Positions 54,601 to 64,000 of a stretch of DNA of 64,000 nt are shown in pieces. The stretch's first letter is position 1; each line of letters starts with the position of its first letter. Both the position numbers and the translations under genes were made by a program. Source of the DNA: Arcuatula senhousia (lineage: Eukaryota > Mollusca > Bivalvia > Mytilida > Mytilidae); assembly GCA_963971305.1 (NCBI GenBank), contig OZ020304.1, positions 1,426,001-1,490,000 on the forward strand. Direction: 5' to 3'. Under the pieces are notes generated by a model. The model was given only the letters and a program-made list of their open reading frames with translations. It ran no database searches and had not been told where the DNA came from.

Positions 54601-57600
54601 TCGAAGTAAGGTCCCTTACACTAACGAAGGTAGATGCAATCTTGTTTCTCAATTGATTCGTTACTCCAGAGCGTGCGGGACTTACATCGATTTCCTTAGC
54701 AGAGCGACACGTCTGACGCAAAAATTGCTCACACAGGGTTATGTTGCTCCTCGGTTGCTGTCTTCACTCAAGAAATTTTACGGAAGACATCATGCACTAA
54801 TAGACAAATATGGGATTTCGATCTCTCAGATGAGTGCAGATGTTGGTTTGTCATAGGGTGTTGTTTTGTCTTCCTTTACTGGATTTGACACTCTGAATGG
54901 ACTATTGGCAACGCGACGGGTGTGCTATAGCAAGCAGGAACTGCTTACTCTTCCGGAGCACCTGGGTTCACTCTTGTTTCGACTGGAGTTCGCGTTGTTG
55001 ATTGATATTCAGTTGTTTTGTGTTTCCATGTTTTACGTGTTGTCTGTTTTTGTCCCGTTCTTGTTCGTGTTTACTGGTTTAGTCTCTGCCCTTTCGGACT
55101 TTTGACATTCGGATACCCCATTGGTACCTCTGCTTCTTTTGTTACTGACTCACTAGGCGCTAAGTAAATTTTAGCCAAACCGAAATAGTCGTTAAACCAA
55201 TGATGACAGTCCAAAAAGATTATTTGGGCATATTTTTTATAGAAGAAAAAGAAATACGAGGAAATGTAATCCTAAACTGTTATCTACCATTTTCTCTTAT
55301 TGTCATTTCCTTTGCTAAATCATACATCGTTAATCATTTTGTACTGTCATCAGATTTTAAGTTGTTAACGATTGCAGGTGTACCCATTGAAAAAGGAATA
55401 ATATATTTCTTAGACCAGCAAATTCTCTATCAAAAAATTTTAAAGGTACCCGTATCATTGCCTTCAAGTTTTGTCTAGCCAAGACTCATCAGATGCGCTC
55501 TACCAAAAAGATTGAAATGCAAAACACTATATGAATATATGAAGCATAAAAAACAGAATATGCCGAACACTTGGACTAAGACCAACCTATGTCTGGGTAG
55601 GAGTAGCTTTAGAATTTAAAAATTTGAAATTTACACTGATAATTTTACAGCTTTGATGTGTCCTTTATCACAAAAGTGCTGATGCCAGAGCTGGCTATCT
55701 TCAGGAAAGGAATGAAACAGCAGCGTCAACCATCATGGATGAGATGTTAGAAAACAAAAATACGAAACGTTTCGAGACAGTTAATTTTGCTACCCCTGAC
55801 ACGCATTTCCTCTAATCAAGAGAGGCGCTCTACCAAAACGAGTGAAAATGTCATGCACAATATGAATATGAAGAGCATAGAAATATTAAACCAAAATATG
55901 CCAAACTGGAACCCAAATAATAACTACAATCAACCTTAAGTCTGAAGTAGAAGGAACCTTAATCTTTAAACAATTTTAAAATTTACTAGGAAAACTGTAT
56001 AGTTTCGAAGTGTCCGTCAAAACATATAACACAAAAACGATAAAATGCTTTAATTCCAGGACATTTCTACACTCAGACAACGACTAGTCTTTGATTTTCA
56101 CAATATACTGACCTTTTTTATTATTTTATTTTTTGTGTGTTCCTCATATGCTAGTTCACCTTAAACTTTTGGTAGAGAGTCTTTGATCATTGTTGTATAG
56201 ATGAATCAATAGACGATAAGGAGATGTGGAATAAGTGTACACGACACAACCAACATTAAAGAAACGGCAATTTAAAAAATCAGAATGGAAAACAGCCAGC
56301 AGTCTTCAACATGACCAGAGGTCACTGCTTGCATTGGCCTTAGATTCAAACAAATCCCTAGATTATCAACGAAAGACTCATTTCTTGACAAAAAAAACAG
56401 ATAGTTGACAGGGACAAACAAGGATTCCTGGCTTAGGACAGGCACATATAAAATGTGGCGGGGTTAAACTAGTTTTTTGGGCCCAGCCTTCCCCCTATTG
56501 TTAATCTTTTACACAGCACAAAAAAATAACACACTTTAAAAATCAAATTGATAAACAACAATGGAGTGAGTTAAACCTTAGGTGTTAGAATTTACATAAA
56601 TTAAGATAGTGGTTAAAAACAAAGTGTATACATGAGCTGTATGGCCATTTCGGAAAATTATTCCTCATTAGCAACACTAGAGCCCCCCAAAAAGGAAATT
56701 CCCAATTTAAAAAATGTTCAAAATGAATGAAACCAAACCAAATCCAAAGATATATAGCTAAGGGCAAAACAACGATGGAGTGAGTTAAACCTAAGGTTTT
56801 AGAATTAACATAAATTTAGAAAGTGGTTAAAAACAAAGTGTACATGTACACATGAGAAGTAATCTCATGTACAAGTACATTATATTAAAAAAAATAAAGA
56901 GCATACATCTTAAGCACGGGGAATTGTTCTACTAACTCCACACGCACGGGTCCTAAACTGATAGAATAATTTATCCGGTAACTCCGGAACTAAGCCCTCT
57001 CGCTGTTGGAAACCGTACAAAACAACCGCTTCAGTCATGACAAGGTAGGACATTTCTTTATTTTTTAACACTAGCTGCTCAAATAATTCAATGCACAGTA
57101 TGCCTATTCTAAGAAGAACGGTTATAGGATTTGTCCGGTGTAGGCACTTTTTCAAATTGTTTTTTGTAATTTTCGTGAAAAGCGGACAAACGTGGAGTTG
57201 TACGATGAAATTCTGAACTATGTGTCAAATTATTAAATAAACAAATACATTCCAAGCCCCAAAGTGTCAAATTTATGTATTTATAACACAAAAAGGAACA
57301 AATACTTACAATCAGGCTGTTTGTTTATTAACATTGTTGAAAGTTCATTAATTATGACGGTATTAGCAGAAATCTTCTGACAAATTCTTGGAATAAGCCG
57401 CTAAGAATTGGGGAAAGTTATGTATCAAAATACATGTAGTTATGTTTTTGACAGATGTCTGCGAAAGATGAGACTAAGCCAAGGTATCGTGATTCACTCC
57501 GGCGGCGTCGGCGTTGATAATAGTTAAAAGTTTTTGAAGAATTTAGTCTGTTTTACGCGAATAAGTAATGGTAGACCATTAATATTGATATAAAATATCT

Positions 57601-60297
57601 GGTATGCAGTTACAATAGCATAAGTACAGATGATAAGCAATCTATTTTTATGCTACTGCAGTCACGGTCTACTGGCCCCGAAACTTTTTGCTGATTCGGC
57701 CAATGTTGACCTTTTTTCTTAAGTCTGTTAAACATGAAACAGTTATCGCACAGCTAACGTATCACCAGCCTACATGAAAGGATCTTAAACCAAAGCAGAA
57801 ACTTATACACCCATATCCCTCACACCGATATGCTGTAACACAGCACAGCCAGCAGCATCACAAATCATGGAAAATCCAAAAGCCTATCTTACCTTCTCCA
57901 TTACGATTTTAGACACATAAGCCCCTGATAGAGACAAAACTGATATAATAATTGGTTGACGACATATTTTAAAATCTACAAGAAGAGAAACAACCAAACA
58001 TACTCATTATGTAGACCTCGCAAAGGCATTCGATAAAACTAACACTTGCTTTCTCATACATTAATTTAAGCATTAATTTATTACATTGTTAACAAAACCG
58101 TAAAAATGGACCAAACCATCTATTATATCAACGACCTACAGTCTCGTCTTAGCTCCACAATACGCTTATTCGCTGATGATACGATTGCATTTATACCTGC
58201 CAATATCAAATGCTCAACATGTGGAAGCAAAACAAGGGGACCTTAATCAACTAGACCAGTGGGAAGAAGACTGGTGCATGAAGTTACACCCTGATAAATA
58301 AACAGCCCGAATTATCATTAATAAAAGAAAACTTAAATTATAGAGCCAAACAATCAACTTCATGGTCATACTTTAAAACTAGAAGCAGTAGAATAAGCAA
58401 AGTATCTTGGACTCACCTTTACCAACAAACTACTTTGGCAGGAGCACATAAACAACACCTGTAACAAATCTAACAAAACCATCAGCTGTTTTGACCTATA
58501 TAAACAGTGCAATAAAAATCAAATTAAGTCTGGACACCAACAGTTACAAAGAAAGATCCAGTGTACGCAATATTATACTCACTGTAAAGTGATAACCTCT
58601 ATAAGACCGTGGAAGGGACTCGAAACTTCTCATAATGTATGAAATTGATCGAGGGCTTGTAGCCATACTTAAACTCAACAGGCTAACATGACACCTGAGA
58701 ACATTAAGAACAAGGAACAACAGAGCATTTCAAACAGCAGAATCGATACCAGGAAATTTAATTTCTTTCCCATAACAGTTCGTGCTAGGAATGCACTACC
58801 ACCAGACATTGTAGAACCGGACAACATGTTTAATGTCCCGATTATGGCTGCAATATCGCTGACGGGACATTAAGCAAACAACACTCAACCAATGAACCGT
58901 CAGACTCACCTGTAAATAGTTTTAAACAATTGAATTTTTTTGATATTATCAGTATTGCTGTCTCCAATTTATTCTTTTGTTTAAACAAGAATAAATCATC
59001 CACATGTATTAAAGGACCCCTTAGCCTATAATTTTCGATTTTTATTATAAGTAGGGCATGCGCATCAGTCAACATTGCATAATCTTTGAAACGACGAAGG
59101 AGGCAATTGAAAGCAGAACAAAGCAGATTTAACAACCACACATGATTCAGCAAAATCTGTTGAACGGATTCAAAGCAGATGACATATACTAAGTCCCTCC
59201 GTTGTGGTGCGGCGATATACCATTTATTAATATGAATCAAATAAATCTCACGGTGGTGGAATAGCACATGAATATCCGTTTTCCATATCCTATGGGCTTA
59301 ATATGGCGTTTCCCAAATTTATTATGCTTATGTTGTTTTATTGTTCGATAGATATCATAATATCTATATTATTTGCTTGAAAGCAATCAGCAACCATCAC
59401 AAAAAATCATTTCATATATAAAATTTACCTTAGGCGACTTCAAAAATGATTAATATCTATAAATTTACTTTTAGGTGTGTGTCTCAGAAACCTTTGTCCT
59501 TGTTTCACCGTTTAACTAATTGACCCAGATTTTCCCTGTTTAATCAGTTAGTTTTAAGAACTTATTACCTGAAGCTTCCATATATTTTCATTTTCATATG
59601 GAACCATTTTAATGTGTAAAATGCATTTTTTAAGAGCCGAACTGATACGTTTTCCAAAAATTCAAAGCTTAACAAGCCATTTACCAACAAAATAATTCTA
59701 TCAGTTTCTCCCGCGTGACACGGCATAAAAGAAAAACTCCTGTAATAAATAATTTATGTAAGGATATGGAGTAAATGAATATGAGACCACAACACATATG
59801 TTAACTCAAACTGCAATTATTTTTTATAAGCTCTATGGCCATTTCGGAAAATTATTCCTCATCAGCAGCACTACAATCCAAACAAAGGCAATTCACAATT
59901 TAAAAGATGTTCAAAATATTTTCACTTCATGATTTTAAACTACCTGATGACCTCTGTAATATATTATATGTTATGAATAATACTACGCTGAAAATACAAG
60001 AAAAAATAACAAAGCGGTATTAAAAAGTGGCCAATTTAGTTAAATGCTGCTCATCCATATTTCAAGGAGTAAGTTAAAGTTTGCTGAAATATATTTTAGA
60101 TTGAAGATAGACAAGGCAGGGGTGATGATACTAGTTTAAACATTGTGGCTCTAAGATGTACCAATCCAAGCAATTTCAATTCTTTTGGTGGCCAAATCAC
60201 TTCTGGTCAAGGAAGCTGGGGAAACTGGACGGGATGGATTTTTTGTAGTAAAGAAAATTATATAACATCATTTAATCTTCAAGCTGAGCCGGGTCAG
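51679..60297 (+). CDS. VMO1-like secreted protein D, exons 1-2 (exon 3 outside the window)
   Basis: Exon 1, 51679-51840: signal peptide MLSLFLVFVVFNSVFS and TLTVHNGGGWGDW. Exon 2, 60100-60297 (198 bp, identical length to the paralogues): DDTSLNIVALRC and GSWGNWTGW, with a good acceptor (TTTTAG) and donor (GTAAGA). Phase 0 throughout. The third exon is not found up to 64000; intron 2 contains the satellite at 61.1-63.1 kb. Intron 1 is 8.26 kb, far longer than in A-C and full of repeats, so the two exons might belong to different gene copies. Confidence 0.65.
52725..52920 (+). repeat. Degenerate minisatellite of an AATAACGAGAAA-type unit
   Basis: About nine imperfect units of roughly 20 bases, each with AACGAGAA and GTCGTAAT/ACTCGTAAT, in intron 1 of VMO1 gene D. 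Confidence 0.75.
53309..54452 (-). repeat. Foldback-ended interspersed repeat, copy 3 (reverse, diverged)
   Basis: Begins AACAAGAGGCTCCCAGGAGCC and ends GCTCACATGGACCTTCGGTCCCGGTGAGCT, with the ACGACGACGGACGC block near the end: the same termini as 1372-3056 and 14309-15936, read in reverse. The inner monomers differ. Confidence 0.75.
54640..55140 (+). mobile_element. Retroelement tail, copy 3 (best preserved)
   Basis: A 67-codon open frame (54653-54856) reads RLTQKLLTQGYVAPRLLSSLKKFYGRHHALIDKY in part. This K-L-L-x-x-G-Y...K-F-Y-x-x-H pattern is usual at the C-terminus of some retroelement reverse transcriptases, Penelope-like elements among them. The rest is the non-coding 3' part shared with the other copies. 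Confidence 0.55.
56205..56530 (-). repeat. Dispersed repeat, reverse full-looking copy
   Basis: Reverse complement of the 7840-8195 family, including GTGTACACGACACAACCAACATTAAAGAAACGG and AAAATGTGGCGGGGTTAAAC. The intervals 55141-56204 and 56531-57980 hold no supported gene. Confidence 0.7.
57990..58872 (+). pseudogene. Decayed non-LTR reverse transcriptase
   Basis: Scattered frames with stops and shifts read ...SSTIRLFADDTIAF (58147-58190, the catalytic ADD box), YLGLTFTNKLLWQEHINN (about 58403-58455) and a terminal frame with RKFNFFPITVRARNALPPDIV (58688-58860). The order fits a LINE-type polymerase domain with its C-terminus. Multiple lesions make it non-functional. Confidence 0.75.
58873..60099. 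other. AT-rich DNA, last part of VMO1 gene D intron 1
   Basis: No gene seen. A fragment near 59740-59890 resembles 56600-56700 and 32565-32640 (CATTTCGGAAAATTATTCCTCAT), another low-copy dispersed repeat. Confidence 0.45.
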
Positions 60298-61094
60298 GTA
60301 AGAAAATATTACTTTAATATGGTGGTACAGTTATGAAAATCATTTTCATCACACTTTGTCAAAAGAAGTATGTAAGTGCATTTTGGTTAGATTTTGCTGA
60401 CTGTAAATCTTTGGGTCACGGTTCATTTTTCGTAAAATAGATTAGACAAACTAAACTTTATCTTCATCTTTTATTCAAATTATATCTATTGAAGAACGTA
60501 CAAGAATAAATGTTATAAAAATGAATATTACAGTTTTTTTTCAAACTTTTTTTCTTCATAATTCATCATACAAGCAACCTGAATACAATTGGATAGCAAT
60601 ACATTTTTTCTTAATATAACTAACATGCTTTGAAAAATGCTCAGTATTATAGGGATGAATTCAGTAAATATGCATACGTCATTAAGATCCGCCTTTTTGT
60701 ATGAGACTTTTCTGGTACGTAATTGACATCTTTGAGCTTAAAGATTGGTTGATAACTTTTAAAATATTTTTAAGAAACTATGGTATTTTAACAAAATCCA
60801 AAAAACAAAAAGTTTTATTAAAAGCACATTTAGATTTTTTACCAGTGCATTAATTGGTGTATGGTATGAATGGAATTTACTACAAAATAACAATGTTTAC
60901 AAACAATGACATGTTAAAAGCCAAAATATGCCGCATGCGCATATGTTTACGGTCTTATTGAAGCAAAAGAACCTGCTATATCTTATATTCATCGAATAAA
61001 AAATGAAAGATTTGGCATTTTAAAGATGATTATTTTTTTTGAATTGTTATGAATTAAATCCAATGGGGCTTTCAATACTGAATTCTACCTTACA

Positions 61095-63105
61095 CCAATA
61101 TACTACATTGTCATTTAAGGTAATACAATGGTCTAGTACTAAATACTAAATTGTCATCTGTTAATTTTAAGGTAATACAATGGTCTAGAACTAAATACTA
61201 CATTGGCATCTGTTAATTTTAAGGTAATACAATGGTCTAGTACTAAATACTACATTGTCATTTAAAGTAATACAATGGTCTAGTACTAAATACTACATTG
61301 TCATCTGTTAATTTTAAGGTAGTACAATGGTTTAGTACTAAATACTACATTGTCATTTGTTAATTTTAAGGTAATACAATGGTCTAGTACTAAATACTAC
61401 ATTGTCATTTAAGGTAATACAATGGTCTAGTACTAAATACTACATTGTCATCTGTTAATTTTAAGGTAATACAATGGTTTAGTACTAAATACTACATTGT
61501 CATCTGTTAATTTTAAGGTAATACAATGGTCTAGTACTAAATACTAAATACTACATTGTCATTTGTTAATTTTAAGGTAATACAATGGTCTAGTACTAAA
61601 TACTACATTGTCATTTAAGGTAATACAATGGTCTAGTACTAAATACTACATTGTCATTTAAGGTAATACAATGGTCTAGTACTAAATACTACATTGTCAT
61701 CTGTTAATTTTAAGGTAATACAATGGTTTAGTACTAAATACTACATTGTCATCTGTTAATTTTAAGGTAATACAATGGTCTAGTACTAAATACTACATTG
61801 TCATTTAAGGTAATACAATGGTCTAGTACTAAATACTACATTGTCATCTGTTAATTTTAAGGTAGTACAATGGTCTAGTACTAAATACTACATTGTCATT
61901 TAAGGTAATACAATGGTCTAGTACTAAATACTACATTGTCATCTGTTAATTTTAAGGTAATGCAATGGTCTAGTACTAAATACTACATTGTCATTTAAGG
62001 TAATACAATGGTCTAGTACTAAATACTACATTGTCATCTGTTAATTTTAAGGTAATACAATGGTCTAGTACTAAATACTACATTGTCATTTAAGGTAATA
62101 CAATGGTCTAGTACTAAATACTACATTGTCATCTGTTAATTTTAAGGTAATACAATAGTCTAGTACTAAATACTACATTGTCATCTGTTAATTTTAAGGT
62201 AATACAATGGTCTAGTACTAAATACTACATTGTCATCTGTTAATTTTAAGGTAGTACAATGGTCTAGTACTAAATACTACATTGTCATATATTAATTTTA
62301 AGGTAATACAATGGTCTAGTACTAAATACTACATTGTCATTTAAGGTAATACAATGGTCTAGTACTAAATACTACATTGTCATTTAAGCTAATACAATTG
62401 TCTAGTACTAAATACTACATTTTCATCTGTTAATTTTAAGGTAATACAATGGTCTAGTACTAAATACTACATTGTCATCTGTTAATTTTAAGGTAATACA
62501 ATGGTTCAGTACTAAATACTACATTGTCATCTGTTAATTTTAAGGTAATACAATGGTCTAGTACTAAATACTACATTGTCATTTAAGGTAATACAATGGT
62601 CTAGTACTAAATACTACATTGTCATTTAAGGTAATACAATGGTCTAGTACTAAATACTACATTGTCATCTGCTAATTTTAAGGTAATACAATAGTCTAGT
62701 ACTAAATACTACATTGTCATCTGTTAATTTTGAGGTAATACAATGGTCTAGTACTAAATACTACATTGTCATCTGTTAATTTTAAGGTAGTACAATGGTC
62801 TAGTACTAAATACTACATTGTCATATATTAATTTTAAGGTAATACAATGGTCTAGTACTTAATACTACATTGTCATTTAAGGTAATACAATGGTCTAGTA
62901 CTAAATACTACATTGTCATCTGTTAATTTTAAGGTAATACAATGGCCTAGTACTAAATACTACATTGTCATCTGTTAATTTTAAGGTAATACAATGGTTT
63001 AGTACTAAATACTACATTGTCATTTAAGGTAATACAATGGTCTAGTACTAAATACTACATTGTCATCTGTTAATTTTAAGGTAGTACAATGGTCTAGTAC
63101 TAAGC
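61095..63105 (+). repeat. Satellite with two monomer lengths (~42 and ~53 bp)
   Basis: About 41 units share TACAATGGTCTAGTACTAAATACTACATTGTCAT. Long units add CTGTTAATTTTAAGG; short units go on directly with TTAAGG. Long and short units are interspersed, often alternating. A longer block containing an ACAATAGTC variant, a GTAGTAC variant and an ATATTAATTTT variant occurs at about 62150-62330 and again at about 62690-62870, indicating higher-order copying with a period of roughly 540 bp. It lies in intron 2 of VMO1 gene D. Confidence 0.95.
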
Positions 63106-64000
63106 ATGAGACTAATTTTAGGCAAAGGCAAAAATATTGCTGTTTAACTGTATAGAAGTTGTTACTATGATAAACTATAAAAAAAGTTTGAAATTCAACC
63201 TAACTGTAATGTTCATTTTATAACATTTCCATACTTTTTTCAAGGGAGATAATTTGTGTAAAATGTGTAGGAAAAATTCAGTTTTTCCAATTCATTTTTA
63301 GAAAATGAACGGTGATCCAAAGATAAGATTTTTAATTTCAAGCTTGACTTTCAGCTTTTCCTCACTAATGGTGAGACATATTTTCGAAATGGCCAGATTA
63401 ATGCAGTGTTCAAAGTTTAACAACTTCAGGATGTATTTAGCCTTCCCTGCAGCTTCACTTTTAACTTCTATGTCTGTAATTATATTGAGTAAATATGTTT
63501 TATGTACCATATCAAATAAAATCAGTTAAATGACGATTTTCGTCCTTATCCGTTCATTTTAGAATTTTATGACTATTTTATCACATAAATCCTCCTTCCT
63601 CTAGAAAAATGTAGTTTCAGTGTGAACAGGTTATGATATGTTTCAGACCTGCTTGTATGAAACTTTGCACCTTAAGTCTGCTTCCTAATGATTTTGTGTA
63701 TTTCAGGTTATCTGTTAGGTTAGATTTGACTCAGTGTGAACACCAAAAACCGAAAACGAAATAATATTAACATGTATAAAATTAAAAACAAAATTATTAA
63801 ATTGAAAAGTGTACCTAAATATAATAATAAAACATAAGGCCAAAGCCCAAAAATATTCTATAACCACATCTATAATCATAAAGAAAAGTCAAGATATTGT
63901 GGGAATTTTATTCATCTTGTTCCAAGATTTTTGTGTCTTATAATTAGAAAAAAATTATATATTTGGTACATGTGTACATATTCAGGAGTTAACAACTTCA
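63106..64000. other. AT-rich DNA to the window end
   Basis: No exon with VMO1 exon 3 features (WGSYG, CGIQT, FCC) is present. Short open frames at 63298-63529 on both strands have no recognisable features. Confidence 0.5.

Noticed and set aside
61095..63105. CRISPR-like array
   Set aside because: Units are near-identical with no unique spacers and the context is eukaryotic intron DNA; it is a satellite.
1..64000. tRNA or rRNA genes
   Set aside because: I recognised no cloverleaf with both internal promoter boxes and no rRNA sequence; a covariance search was not possible.

Overview
The window is AT-rich, repeat-dense, intron-containing animal DNA. Split host genes with phase-consistent GT-AG junctions, VMO1-type secreted proteins and abundant decayed non-LTR and foldback repeats suggest a lophotrochozoan. 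A bivalve, probably a mussel, is my best guess (inference, moderate). Coordinates 7519-7618 are an assembly gap of 100 N.

The centrepiece is a complete Polinton/Maverick (adintovirus-like) element at 17605-30819 (13,215 bp). It is visibly more GC-rich than its surroundings, has 130-bp terminal inverted repeats and is flanked by a perfect 6-bp target-site duplication, CATAAT. It carries, left to right: protein-primed family B DNA polymerase (+), adenain-like cysteine protease (+), fibre-like coiled-coil protein (+), a Zn-ribbon/PLA2-like/integrase/chromodomain fusion (-), FtsK/HerA-type packaging ATPase (+), a Zn-binding paralogue of the polymerase N-terminus (+), a frame-broken GT-GLWEL protein (+), a small pVI-like protein (+), double-jelly-roll major capsid protein (+), penton-like minor capsid protein (+), a pX-like core protein (+), a two-TM membrane protein (+) and a terminal possible OB-fold protein (-). 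Replication, integration, packaging and virion genes are all present and nearly all open, so the copy looks young. Three structural points stand out. The inverted repeats supply the same leader, start codon and first four residues (MAFV) to the two inward-facing end genes. Nearly every internal gene starts inside a TATAGATAAATG-like motif that also often contains the previous stop codon. The integrase is fused to a PLA2-like domain.

Left flank (1-17598): 3' end of a non-LTR reverse transcriptase; a 113-bp near-perfect foldback; a 1.7-kb foldback-ended repeat built from ~155-bp monomers; a phospholipid scramblase gene (four exons, then lost in the gap); VMO1 gene A (three exons, +); then nested repeat families.

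Right flank (30826-64000): repeat-rich intergenic DNA and three more VMO1-like genes. B and C (both -) lie on a segmental duplication of about 2.2 kb. D (+) has its first two exons in the window and its third outside it. Copy C's first intron contains a 400-bp MITE with TTAA duplications that is cleanly absent from copy B. A ~2-kb two-length satellite (61.1-63.1 kb) lies in the second intron of D. Decayed reverse-transcriptase remnants and dispersed repeats fill most of the rest.
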